Shown here one piece after another: positions 1 to 10,490 of a DNA stretch of 64,000 nt. Under the pieces are notes generated by a model that ran no database searches, was not told the DNA's origin, and saw only the letters and a list, made by a program, of their open reading frames with translations. Every line of letters begins with the position of its first letter. Position 1 is the stretch's first letter. The DNA is from Periconia sp. R9002. Lineage: Eukaryota; Ascomycota; Dothideomycetes; Pleosporales; Periconiaceae. The DNA lies in contig JAMAHW010000039.1 of assembly GCA_023627715.1 (NCBI GenBank), forward strand, positions 62,001 to 126,000, given 5' to 3'. Position numbers and translations under genes: made by a program.

Positions 1-1351
1 TACCCTCGCGGCACGACCAAATGTCAGCGAACTGTGTTTGGTTTTCGGACCTGACGCCATCAGCAACAATTTCTTTCTCCATAACGTCCATCAGGAAATT
101 CTCCAGCTTCTATTTCGCTAGTTAGTTCATGTATCTCCTTTGTGTGGGCAGAGAGGAGGGCGGCGTACCTCGTTATCATGTTCCGTGTTGGATCCGCTGG
201 TCTCAATCAAACAGTAAAATGGATGTTCCCCTTCCAGCGGCATCTTCCTGCCAGTGACATCTCTCAGCATATTCTGCGTGCGGCCGTCCATCATCTCGAA
301 AGCTGACAGAATCTCCCCAAGCTGGTTTTTGGCTTCTCGGAACGCCTTCTGAGCGTGGTCGAAGCTCTCAAGACCAAGATAGGCAACATTGACTGCTTGA
401 GACCGTTGTGGGCAGATGATAGAGATGGCTGTAACGATACCAAGGGTACCCTCTCCGCCGATAAAGAGCTGTTTGAGGTCGTACCCGGTATTGTTCTTCC
501 TCAGCGTTACTAGATCGTTCATGATGCGCCCGTCAGGCAACACAGCCTCAATACCGAGCACGTTTCCATGCAAACTTCCATAACGCAGAAGTCGCAAACC
601 TCCAGCATTGGTCGCAACATTGCCACCGACATGGCACGATCCCTTAGCTCCCAGATCAAGAGGAAAGATGTGGTTCTTTTCAGCAAGATAGTTGTCCGCC
701 ACCTCAAGGATGACGCCGGCATCGGCGACAAGGATGCCCGAGACATCATCAAACGATCTGATCTTGTTCATCTTTTGCAGAGAGATGACAATCTCATCAA
801 ATACAGGGACAGAGCCACCAACCAGGCCCGTGTTACCGCCTTGGGGTACTACGGCAAGCATATTCTCGTTGCAGTACTTCAAAATTTTGCTCACTTCCTC
901 GGTAGATCCGGGTCTGAGTACAAGTTGCGCATGGCCCCGGAATTTGCGCATCCAGTCACTGTTGTACGGCTCAATGTCTTCAGAGGCATCTTTTGATACG
1001 CCATCCAGCACAGCAGACTCTGAGCCCAGCAAATCTTGAAAAAACTTGACGTGCTCTGGTGTCAATTTGGCAAATTTCGAATCTCTCTTAATCTCGGGAT
1101 ACCTGTCTTGAAATGAATAAAAAGTTCTCTCTGAATAGGGAACTTTGACTATACTTGTTGGAAGTGAATTCGATTGTTTTTGCGGGAGCGGGCTTTCCTT
1201 TTACGGAACCTTCAGCATCAGGTTGGTGAGGCTCCGAGGAAGCGGAAGCGGTCCATCTAACTTGTTGCACGGCGGGTCTGAAAGATTTGATACATGAAGG
1301 GCGCGATGAGAGGGCTGTACGCCTCAAGGTAGCGGCCAGTCTTGACGCCAT
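1..1351 (-). CDS. D-2-hydroxyglutarate / D-lactate dehydrogenase, FAD-linked, mitochondrial (partial at left edge)
   Basis: Oxidises a D-2-hydroxy acid (D-2-hydroxyglutarate or D-lactate), passing electrons to FAD; members act in the mitochondrial matrix. I see three exons: 1155-1351, 169-1102 and 1-109, with introns at 1103-1154 (52 nt) and 110-168 (59 nt) restoring one frame. The N-terminus is Arg/Ser/Ala-rich without acidic residues ([18 protein letters not shown]), typical of a mitochondrial presequence. After it come the FAD-binding PCMH signatures: [12 protein letters not shown] at about residue 155, [12 protein letters not shown] at about 225, and [13 protein letters not shown] at about 280. 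The family is usually 500-550 residues; the C-terminal third, including the substrate-oxidase part, lies beyond position 1. The start sits at the head of the presequence. The gene is divergent from the proteasome gene at 1730. The choice between the DLD2/D2HGDH and D-LDH subfamilies is not certain. Confidence 0.9.
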
Positions 1352-1729
1352 AATAATACAGGGTCAATTGCAAAACAAAAAACAAAACGAAAAGCGAAGA
1401 AAGATGAGGAGAAGCGCAAGAGTGGGGGAATTGGATGGTCGCGATGGATGGGGAAAAGAGATGCAAATGACGAATTTGGTGAAGGATGGATGACTAAGGA
1501 GCTCTAGAGATGACAGGGGCTGCACGGGCTATCTGCTTGGCATTCTAGGTGGAAACGACGACGCGGAGCTCTCCAGCCAGCTTGGGCGGGCCAATTTGTA
1601 TGCTGTCACTCTCACTATACTCCCCACTTCCACCCTCTCGTGCCAGTCTGATCGATTCCGTCCATATACCTGGATTACGAATATCAAAATCACCATTCAT
1701 CCTAATTTTTTGCATTCTGATAGTCCGAC
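1352..1729. promoter_or_regulatory. Divergent promoter between the dehydrogenase and proteasome alpha4 genes
   Basis: This 378-bp gap separates two start codons pointing away from each other, so both promoters and 5' leaders must lie here. I see no strong TATA box or recognisable proteasome-gene control element. Confidence 0.6.
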
Positions 1730-2758
1730 ATGGCTTCCGGTTACGATCGCGCCCTCTCAGGTAGCTACCACCAAGTCAACGCAAGGACATGATTATGGGA
1801 TGAACAGGACTGGTGGCTGATTCATGAATAGTGTTCAGTCCTGATGGACACGTTTTCCAGGTCGAGTATGCCTTGGAAGCTGTGAAGCGAGGTACGGATC
1901 ACCACCCACTGCAATCAATGGCCAATCATGTAATGCACGATACCAATAAAGCAACCTACTGACGCATCATGGTTAGGTACCTGCGCTGTGGGTGTCAAAG
2001 GCAAAGACATTGTGGTACTGGGCTGCGAAAAGCGGTCGGCGATGAAATTGCAGGACACACGAATCACCCCCTCCAAGATCTGCCTCGTCGATACTCATGT
2101 CGCCCTCGCTTTCGCCGGATTGAACGCCGATGCCCGAATTCTCGTTGACAAAGCCCGTCTGGAGGCGCAATCACATCGTTTGACTGTCGAGGACCCCGTG
2201 TCAATAGAGTACATTACAAAATATGTGGCTGGTGTGCAGCAGAGGTACACCCAGAGTGGTGGTGTGCGACCGTTTGGTATCAGCACGCTGATTGTCGGTT
2301 TCGACCCCAACGACAAGACGCCCCGCCTGTACCAGACCGAGCCTTCTGGTATCTACTCGGCATGGTAGGTTTACCTGTGGACGATGATGCAAGAAGCGGG
2401 GTGATGAGTCTGACTTTCATGCAGGAAAGCAAATGCCATTGGACGATCAAGCAAGACGGTCCGCGAATTCCTCGAGCGAAACCACAAGGATGGACTAGAC
2501 CGGGAAGAGACAATCAAGTTGACGGTCAAGTCGCTGTTGGAGGTGGTGCAAACGGGCGCAAAGAACATTGAGATTGCCATTTCGGCACCGGGCAAGCCGC
2601 TCGAGTTGCTCCCCGTGGAGGACATTGAGAGGTATGTGGAGGGCATCAACACGGAGAAGCAGGAGGAGGCAGCGAGCAGACGGCCGGGACGCGGGGCTGG
2701 AGGCACCACACAGATTCCCGCGCGGCCAGCGGGAGAGGGCTCTGGCTCCGGAGCGTGA
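1730..2758 (+). CDS. 20S proteasome subunit alpha type 4 (Pre6/PSMA7-like)
   Basis: Structural, non-catalytic subunit of the outer alpha ring of the 20S proteasome, which gates substrate entry in nucleus and cytosol. Four exons, 1730-1760, 1832-1891, 1977-2364 and 2425-2758, give 270 residues. Introns of 71, 85 and 60 nt all have GT-AG ends and keep frame. The proteasome A-type signature, starting [17 protein letters not shown], is split between the first two exons. It is followed by the alpha-subunit fold with [26 protein letters not shown] and [16 protein letters not shown]. The start is fixed by the [11 protein letters not shown]-terminus, conserved in alpha4. The C-terminal tail after about residue 245 is Arg/Gly/Pro-rich and low in complexity, as is common for fungal alpha4. 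The family is certain; assignment to alpha4 rather than another alpha subunit is likely. Confidence 0.95.
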
Positions 2759-3076
2759 GCATGAGCATGGAGATGTTTATGAATAAAGAATCATGGACTA
2801 TGCACGGAGCATGGGGCGTTTTTGGGGGGTAGAAAGCTAGAATGGCTCTTCCGGGGTGGAGCGGCGTCATGTATGCATGCCACGGTCTATCTAGCGCAAT
2901 ATCCTGCAGAATCCCCAGTTGTCGTGTACAATATGACTGTGACGAGCCATGTGAAGATATTTTGAAAATGGTATCTCTAATTCGTGCCTTCGTGTTCCGC
3001 CCCATGGGTATCCTCATTTCCCACCTATCCCTTCATTGTCCATCATGATCCGTACAATATCTCTCCTTCCACTCCC

Positions 3077-3522
3077 TCAACCCAACTTCTCGGCGGCCTC
3101 CTTGACATCAAACACAGTCCTCGCCTCCTCCCTCCGCACACGCTCATCCCTCAACATGCGCGCATCCACCCTCACATCCTCACTCTCGACCTTCAACTCG
3201 GCCTTCGGCGTCTTGGCCTCTAACACGAAATGGTTATCGCAGTGCGGACAGTATTCATCCGCATCTTCGAACTCTCTCGCGTCTTTGCGGAAACATTTTT
3301 TGCATTTTTTACAGGCGAAGGTCATTTCGAAGGATTGTTGGAGCGGGTGGGTGGTTTGTTCGGCGTGGCATTCGGAACAGTCGAACCAGCGCCGGCAGCA
3401 AGGCGCGCGGATTGCGACTTGGGCGTTTAGGATGTGTTTGCTGGGGGGTTGGCGTGGTTAGTGGGTGGTGGGAAGGGAAGTTGGTGGGGGTAGAGGGGGA
3501 TAGGTACCACATTGTTGGTGTT
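3077..3522 (-). CDS. CHY-type zinc-finger protein (Hot13-like)
   Basis: Small zinc-binding protein of the CHY-finger family. In yeast, Hot13 acts in the mitochondrial intermembrane space on the small Tim/Mia40 import pathway; transferring that role here is inference. The protein is about 122 residues. Exon 2 (3077-3440) codes almost everything: CKHILNAQ, then PCCRRWFDCSECHAE, then CKKCKKCF and YCPHCDNHF. Together these give the paired Cys/His ligands of a CHY finger plus a C-terminal ribbon. The C-terminal 40 residues are charged and probably helical. The only start that fits is in a 5-nt coding piece (ATGTG, 3518-3522) joined over a 77-nt intron (3441-3517) to give MCKHILNAQ. This start is plausible because CHY proteins often begin right before the first Cys, but transcript data would settle it. 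Confidence 0.8.
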
Positions 3523-4480
3523 GCGACTGAAGGATTTCTTTTTTCGAGTGAGTGTAGGCGGTTGATGGAGTTTGAGTGAGTATGTGGGTAGGTGGGTTAT
3601 AGGTAGTGAGAGGAGGTGAGTACGTATTATTAATTTATTTTATCGAGCAAAGCGATGGCAAAACATGGGGATTTGAAGGGTGAGGTTCGTTCTGGGTGAT
3701 GACTAAGCCATATGCGCTTTACATGTACGTGACCATCATCACCAACCGTTCGTGGTGGTATACGTATCTGCTTGTAGATGTTGATAATAATGTGGATCAA
3801 AATGCTGATTGCAGGTGGATCGATCTACACGGATGGGACCGAGTGCGTGTGATGGGTGAAACAGGACAACACGTGAATGACATGTATGTACCTAATGTCA
3901 CTGGTGGTGAGGTATGGGTTCAGGTATCCACCACACACCACACAAAGAGGTCACTGACACCAGACAGACAGATCAGTTATTAATAGCTTCTTCTTCTTCT
4001 TCTCTTCAACCCAACCCACCGCCACTTTGCTTTGCTGCGCATTTGCATCATTGGGCTAGCTTACGTCTTCTCCTGATCAACTTCTGCTGTCATTTCTCTC
4101 ATTCTCTCCATCCATCCATCCGTCCATTCAACCATCTCTCACCCGTCATCCTTGACCGCTAGCTACTCCAACACCACCACCGCTACCACAGCCCACCTTA
4201 TCTCTTCTCCTTCCACCATCTTTTTTGTTCCCCCCCATACACTCCTTACCGTCCTCTCCTCCCCTCTTCGCATACGCCGAAACCGCGTTCACAATACCGC
4301 CCGCTCCCCCAACGCTCGCTCACCACCGCTCACCCCCCCGCGCCGAATGAAGACGTGCCCATCGCAACTCGGCCCTTCGCTCCCCAATCCCAACGCTCAA
4401 TGGGAACAGCTTCACTCCCGTCCATGACCAGCTCCCCAGCGCAATCAGACGTTGGATGACGACGCCTCCAGTTGCCCACC
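3523..4480. other. Intergenic, shared upstream region of the CHY and 5-phosphatase genes
   Basis: Nearly 1 kb between divergent genes. From about 3990 it is pyrimidine-rich, with CTT/TCC runs (for example 3990-4011 and 4086-4145), as is usual upstream of fungal transcription starts. No gene or RNA is visible. Confidence 0.5.
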
Positions 4481-7400
4481 ATGGACCCACCCGCAGACGA
4501 CAACACAGATGGCTCGTCCATTGTAAGCTATCCTACCCGCTATACATGACATGCAAATGCATGTACGTGCTTGGAAGCACGAGGACATGGAATGCTAACA
4601 ATTCACCTACACCAGAAACCTGTGTCTTCCCTCCGCAGCCATTTTGAGAACATGCTCAACCCCAACAAGGCCTCCAGCAACTCCATCGCACCCCCGCCCC
4701 CAACCCCGCGACTTCCCTCACCCGCCCTCGATCGCCTGGTGGACGCCGACCGCAGAGCAGATGGGCGCATGTCACTCGACATTCCGCGCGAGAATGGGCA
4801 GGGTGGCCGGCTGCCGTCGCCCAACGTGCGAGATGCCAGCGCCAATGGCTCCATGACGCCGCGCGGAACCTCGTCGCTGCGAAATCCTTGGAACACCCCC
4901 CAAAACAAATCCCGCCCGACATCCATGGTCGCCTACAACTCCCCGCCCTCCCCCGCCAGCTCTCCCCCGAAGCTGACCATCATATCCCCTAAATCCCCGC
5001 CTAGGACGTCGGACCCTAATATCCTCTCGCCGCTGCCCTCGCGCTCCTTCCCTCACTCAGCCCTGGACTCCCCTGCTCAGAGCGCCTCTCCCTGGGGCGC
5101 CAATGGAAACGGGAATGGGGATGGCGGGAAGAATTCCAAGATTCCGAGCAGGAATCCCACTCCCGGTCTCGAGTCGAAACCCCTTCTCCCCGCCAGCCAA
5201 AATGCCAGTCCCTCTGGAGACCCCCGAAAGAGTGGCGTGTTCGATCGACATGCGGCGTCTGCTCCGCCTGTACCTCCCCCTGTCAATCGCGCCGGAAAAC
5301 CGAAAATACCGTCGAAACCAGCATCGATAGAGGTGTCTGCCAAAACAACACTTGCACCGGAGCACGAGGAAATAGTGGATCGGGTTTCGCCCTTCAGCAC
5401 TCCGCCTAGCAGTCACGACGGTTCCCCGAGAAGAGAGGAGACGGAGCCAGGTCATGCCAGGACTCGGAGCGGGATCCCAAGAGAGAAGGGAAGCTATTTT
5501 CCTCCACCGCCTTTGCATTATTCCGTCGCCGATAGAATTCCCGCCACAGATCCCCGAGGCTCCATAAGTTCACAGCCCCTCAAGATGGGAGGCGCACCCC
5601 CGCCGAGACAGCTTCCCCCACGCGATCGCCCCGAGGATCGACCCCCCGCACTCCCAGCTCGACGAGAAAGGGATAATGTAGATCTGAGAAAGAGCATGGT
5701 GATACAAAGACCGATTCCGCCCGAGCCCCCTGTACGGCGTTCCATGGATACATTCCGTCCGTCGTTGGCCGCTGATCGTGTAGTGCAACCGCCCAGGCGG
5801 ACCTCTACTATAAACGTAATATCCGGCGCTGCGACTAAATCCTTGGAGCCTCCAAAACCACCCCCGCCGCGAAATTCAGGCGAATTCAGAAGACCTACCG
5901 ATACATCACGCCCAAATCCCGCTCCGGCTCAAGTGCAACAGCCATACAGTTACGACTCCGACGATACGGATGGCGTCAGCGAACAGCCGGGTCCAGTCCT
6001 GACCGACTACCCTGACGCCTCGCAGGCCAACCGAAGGCCACCGGTATTCAAGGAAGGCGTCAATATGATTCCCACGGGGTACGAAACGAAACTGTTTGCT
6101 ATATGCGGCGAGTACATATGTACTACGGGTTACGTGACGAATGTTTGGAATGTGCTCAGCGGCCGACTTCTCGTGAGCCTCAGTCATGGTGATACGGTGA
6201 AAGTGACTTCGATAGCGTTCCGGCCTGCCAAAGAGGTAGAAGACGAGGGAAAACGGATATGGCTTGGCACCAATACCGGCGAGATGCACGATCTAGATAT
6301 ACCCACGCAAAGCATAGCATATACCAAGCCCAACGCGCACAGAGGAGCTGCTATTGTGAAGATTTTCCGTTATGCTTCAGAAATGTGGTCGCTAGATGAT
6401 GACGGAAGCCTTCACATCTGGCTTTCAGACGAACTAGGCTACCCCACCCTGCAGCAGACCCCCTCTACATTCCACATTCCCAAAGGGCACACATTTTCCA
6501 TAATATCAGGATCACAGCTGTGGGTCGCGTTCACGAAGGATATTCGTGTGTACAGTCGTTCCGGAGACAACCACCATTTCCAGCAGGTGACCCCCAAAAG
6601 CATCTCGCAAGCTAACGTAGGCGACGTGACTTCAGGAGCCATTCTCAGCAGCCAACCGGATCGCATCTACTTTGGCCACACGGATGGAAAAGTCACCATC
6701 TACTCGAAAAAGACGTTTGAATGCCTCAGTGTCATCAGTGTCAGCCTTTACAAAATCAGCTCGCTCGTGGGTGTGGGTGATTATCTATGGGCTGGATACA
6801 GTACAGGGATGATTTATGTCTACGACACCTCTACCACGCCGTGGAAGGTATTGAAGGACTGGAAGGCTCACGAGAAGAAGCCCATTGCCGGGATTCTCGC
6901 GGACAGAACGAGCATTTGGAAGCTGGATAGGCTGCAAGTTGCATCGCTGGGGACGGATAATCTTCTGCGCATCTGGGATGGGATGTTGCGGAATGATTGG
7001 CTAGAAACCAAAATGCAGGAGAACGATGCGGACTATTGCAGCTTTCGCGAGATGTCGGTCAAGGTTATGACTTGGAACGCCGGCGCTGTCAAACCAGGCA
7101 GCCTGCGGCATAACGAGCAAGATCAAAACTTCTTCCGGGAACTGCTGCAGCCCGAAGACCCTCCAGACATCATGGTGTTTGGTTTTCAGGAGCTGGTGGA
7201 TCTAGAGGATAAGAAAATCACGGCAAAGAGTTTTTTCAAGAAGAAGAAAAGCAAGGAAGCTTCAGAGCACGAGCATATGTCGCACGCGTATCGGGCATGG
7301 CGAGACCACCTGATACGCACGCTGGACGAAATATGTCCTCGCCAGAACTACACTCTCCTTCACACGGCCAACCTAGTCGGACTATTCACCTGCGTTTTCG

Positions 7401-8292
7401 TCAAAGCGTCGGAACGGAGCAAGATACGGGACGTGGCGGCAGCGGAGATCAAGCTTGGATTCAGCGGGCGCGTTGGCAACAAAGGAGCCCTCGTAGTCCG
7501 CTTCTTCATCGATGATTCATCGCTATGCCTCATCAACTGCCATCTTGCGGCCGGACAGTCACAGACAACGCACCGCAACAACGACGCCGCCGCCATTATG
7601 GAGGCACAAGCTTTACCGCACAACCGGTCGCCCACGGATTGCGCCAACTTCTTCGTCGGTGGCGGCGATGGATCCATGATCCTCGACCACGAAATCTGCA
7701 TTCTCAACGGCGACCTCAACTACCGCATCGATTCGATGACACGCGACTCGGTCATCAGCGCGGTCAAGCAAGGCAATCTAGCCAAACTTCTCGACCGCGA
7801 CCAGCTCCTCCTCTCCCGCAAGCGCAACCCCGGGCTCCGGCTCAGGGCCTTTAACGAAGCGCCCATCACCTTCGCGCCGACGTACAAGTACGACGTGGGC
7901 ACCGACACATACGACACGTCGGAGAAGAAGCGGTCGCCGGCGTGGTGCGACCGCATCCTGTATCGCGGCATGGGGCGCATCAAGCAGCTCGACTACCGGC
8001 GGCACGACTGCGTCAAGGTGTCGGACCACCGCCCCGTCAGCGGCCGGTTCAAGATCCGCGTCAAGACCATTTCCACGAAACATCTTGAGGCTGCCAAGGA
8101 GCGCCTCGAGGCCGAGTTTGAGGCGGAGAAGCGGCGGATTGCGGGGGATATCAAGTAAGTTTTTTGACAGGTTCACACTGAGTGTTTGGAAGATGTGAAT
8201 GGGGACTAACGGGATGCTGCAGACTCGACTACCTGGTTAATGTTTTTGGGCTTTCGACCAAGGAGGCGCAGAAGTTGCTCAAAGGGGCATGA
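4481..8292 (+). CDS. Inositol polyphosphate 5-phosphatase with N-terminal proline-rich region and beta-propeller
   Basis: Removes the 5-phosphate from inositol phosphates or phosphoinositides, acting at membranes in signalling or trafficking. Three exons, 4481-4522, 4616-8154 and 8223-8292, give about 1216 residues. Residues 1 to about 490 are Pro/Ser-rich and look disordered. Residues about 500-830 form WD40-like blades (for example GRLLVSLSHGDTVKVTSIAF and RIYFGHTDGKVTIYSK). The IPPc catalytic domain runs from about 830 to 1175. It carries KVMTWNAG, VFGFQELVDLED, the catalytic motifs NGDLNYRI (about 1044) and PAWCDRILYRG (about 1121), and SDHRPVSGRF (about 1150). All catalytic residues I can recognise are present. 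A short coiled C-terminus follows. The start in exon 1 (MDPPADDNTDG) is the first ATG that splices into the long frame. The layout resembles fungal and plant WD40-5-phosphatases rather than OCRL or synaptojanin. Confidence 0.93.
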
Positions 8293-8923
8293 TCTTCTGT
8301 CTCTGATGTTGATTGTAGACATATCGGGTTTCGTTGTCGTGAACTGTGTCTCAAGATGCACTGTGACGGCATGCATTTCATGTACTGCTTCTGTCGTTGT
8401 GTGGTAGGAGCTACATGTTGATACCTTTTTTCTTCATCTTCTCTCGAAGCGTTCATAGCGAATTAAAAAAAGATACATTGTCCTTGGTTGAAGATAGTAA
8501 ATCATGTACGATATACTTTTTTCCTAAGTGAACAGTTAGGAGTTCTCAGAAACGTCAACAAAAAAAAGATATAAAACTAAGAAAGCAACAAAGGGAGGCT
8601 CCATTAATATTTATCGGATATATATGTACGCGTCGTTGATGTTGGTACGGGTGACGATCACTGGATTTCGCGCGTTGTGCGTCTGTTGTCGTCTGTGGTT
8701 GTTGATCATTGTGACGTAATGCACGCGTAGTGCTTCATCCTCCACCATCTCCATATGTATCCAATTCCGAAAGATATGACACACGACCCATTACGACATT
8801 GGACCTGAAAAAAGGATTGATCTGATACAAAAACAACACCTTCCCTCCCTCCCTATCCCACAACCACAATTCCTCCCCACATACATACATTCCACACCAT
8901 CTCCGACTCGTGACACAACCTTC

Positions 8924-9759
8924 ATGACCGCTCCATCTGTCGCCCTTCGACGCTTCAACTACACAGCAACAACCCGATCCATCGCCCGTCTCGGCCTCTT
9001 CACCACACACCTCCCTTCCCCCCGCATCGCACCCTTCACCACCACAACCTCAACCATGTCGGCATCCTCCGCAAAGCAAGACCGCGGCGCCGAAACCACG
9101 GGCGTCTCCGAATGGAAGCAACGCCCGCCGTACCGCGTGCACAGCGACGCCGACAACTTCGAAGTCAAGTACGAAGCCAACTGCCACTGCGGCAAAGTCC
9201 GCTACCAGCTCAACCGCCGCGAACCCCTCGACTCCAAACTCTGCCACTGCACCACGTGCCAGACGCAGCACGCCGCGCCCTTCCAGTGGGCCGCCATCTT
9301 CCACAAGGAAGACATCAATTTCGTCGAGGGCCACCACAACCTCGAGTGGTACGACCCGACCGACAAGAGCGTAGAGCACAAACTACCGTGTAAAGTCCGG
9401 TGTAATTACTGTCACAGCCCAAGTAACTTGTCCCCCTTCCCTCTCTCCCTCCATCCAACCCCCTCTATCACCCAAAAACTAACCGTTATAAAGTCATGGA
9501 CGAAGGCCGCAACATGATCCTCCTCTTCCCCTCCCTAGTCCACCTCAAAACCGACGAGGACAAAGCCTTCTTCAAACCCCGCTGCCACATGTTTTACGGC
9601 CAGCGCGTCATGGATATCCCCGATGGATTACCTAAGTGGAGTGGGTTGAGCGAGACGAGCGATTTGATTGAGGATTCGCCGCCGGACCAGGTCAGGGAGG
9701 TGGAGCGGAAGAGGGAGAAAGAGAGGAAGGAGAAGTTTGAGAGGGGGGAGAATGAGTAG
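8924..9759 (+). CDS. GFA-family (glutathione-dependent formaldehyde-activating-like) zinc protein
   Basis: Member of the GFA/CENP-V fold, whose founder binds zinc and glutathione-formaldehyde adducts. Substrates of most fungal members are unknown, so no precise reaction is claimed. Two exons, 8924-9422 and 9494-9759, joined over a 71-nt intron, give 254 residues. Zinc-ligand cysteines appear as CHCGKVRY, CHCTTCQTQHAAPFQWAAIF and CNYCHSP. The fold ends with the ILLFPSLVHL and PRCHMFYGQRVMDIPDGLPK strands. The first 44 residues are Arg/Thr/Ser/Ala-rich and lack acidic residues, so they could be a mitochondrial presequence. A second in-frame ATG at 9055 (MSASSAKQD) would give a cytosolic form, so dual targeting by alternative starts is possible. 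The last 30 residues are a charged Glu/Arg/Lys helix. Confidence 0.88.
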
Positions 9760-10490
9760 GGTGGGGAAGGGCGAGGGGGGGGAGAGTTATGGATTAGGGA
9801 GGATGGATGGGAACGAAAAAAAGAAATGAAATACCTTTCTTGGGTTTCTACGTTCTAACCACGCACCCATCCCACCTAGTTTTAAAAAATAAATAAATAA
9901 AGGAACTTTTCATCAACACGTGTGCAATCTGAATTCGATACAGGCTAACATCGAGACATCACTCTTTCTCCTCCTTGATACAAAGAAAGGACAAACTTGA
10001 CAATTATAAAACCCACGTTCCCAACCAAAACCATCTATTCTATCCATCTTACCCCCCTTTCCCTTGTCATCACCAAAAAAAAACCCCTCCACGACTTTCA
10101 GTTTTACCCTTACATACCTTCTTATACCACCGCACGCAGAACCGCAGTACCACAGTACCTCTCTATCTACCTACTTGCCCTGTTCCTCCCTATACTTAAA
10201 AAAAACAGTGTTAAAGAAATGAACACACGTATGAAACCGGAAAATAGGTGTATCCCTACATACAACAAAGAGTTTTGGGGTCCTAGCACTCAAACCCTTT
10301 CAGTATAATAATAAGCTAATACTATTTATATGTTTGTACATACCGTATCCATTAGCTGGAATTATACTATAATTTTGCAGGATAGGAATGCCGAATCCGG
10401 CGGAGATGGATGAATGGATTTTATGATACTCGTCGTTAAATGAGGATCAAACTGAGCGAGGAGTTTTGCTCAATGACTGCAACATAACCA
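9760..10490. other. Intergenic between convergent genes
   Basis: This 3'-3' gap holds simple A-rich stretches (for example the AAAT repeat near 9888-9901) that fit polyadenylation regions. It has no coding potential that I trust. Confidence 0.5.

Noticed and set aside
9975..10308. Overlapping short plus-strand frames after the GFA gene
   Set aside because: Pro/Thr/Tyr-rich low-complexity translation of a C/A-rich 3' region; no sign of selection.
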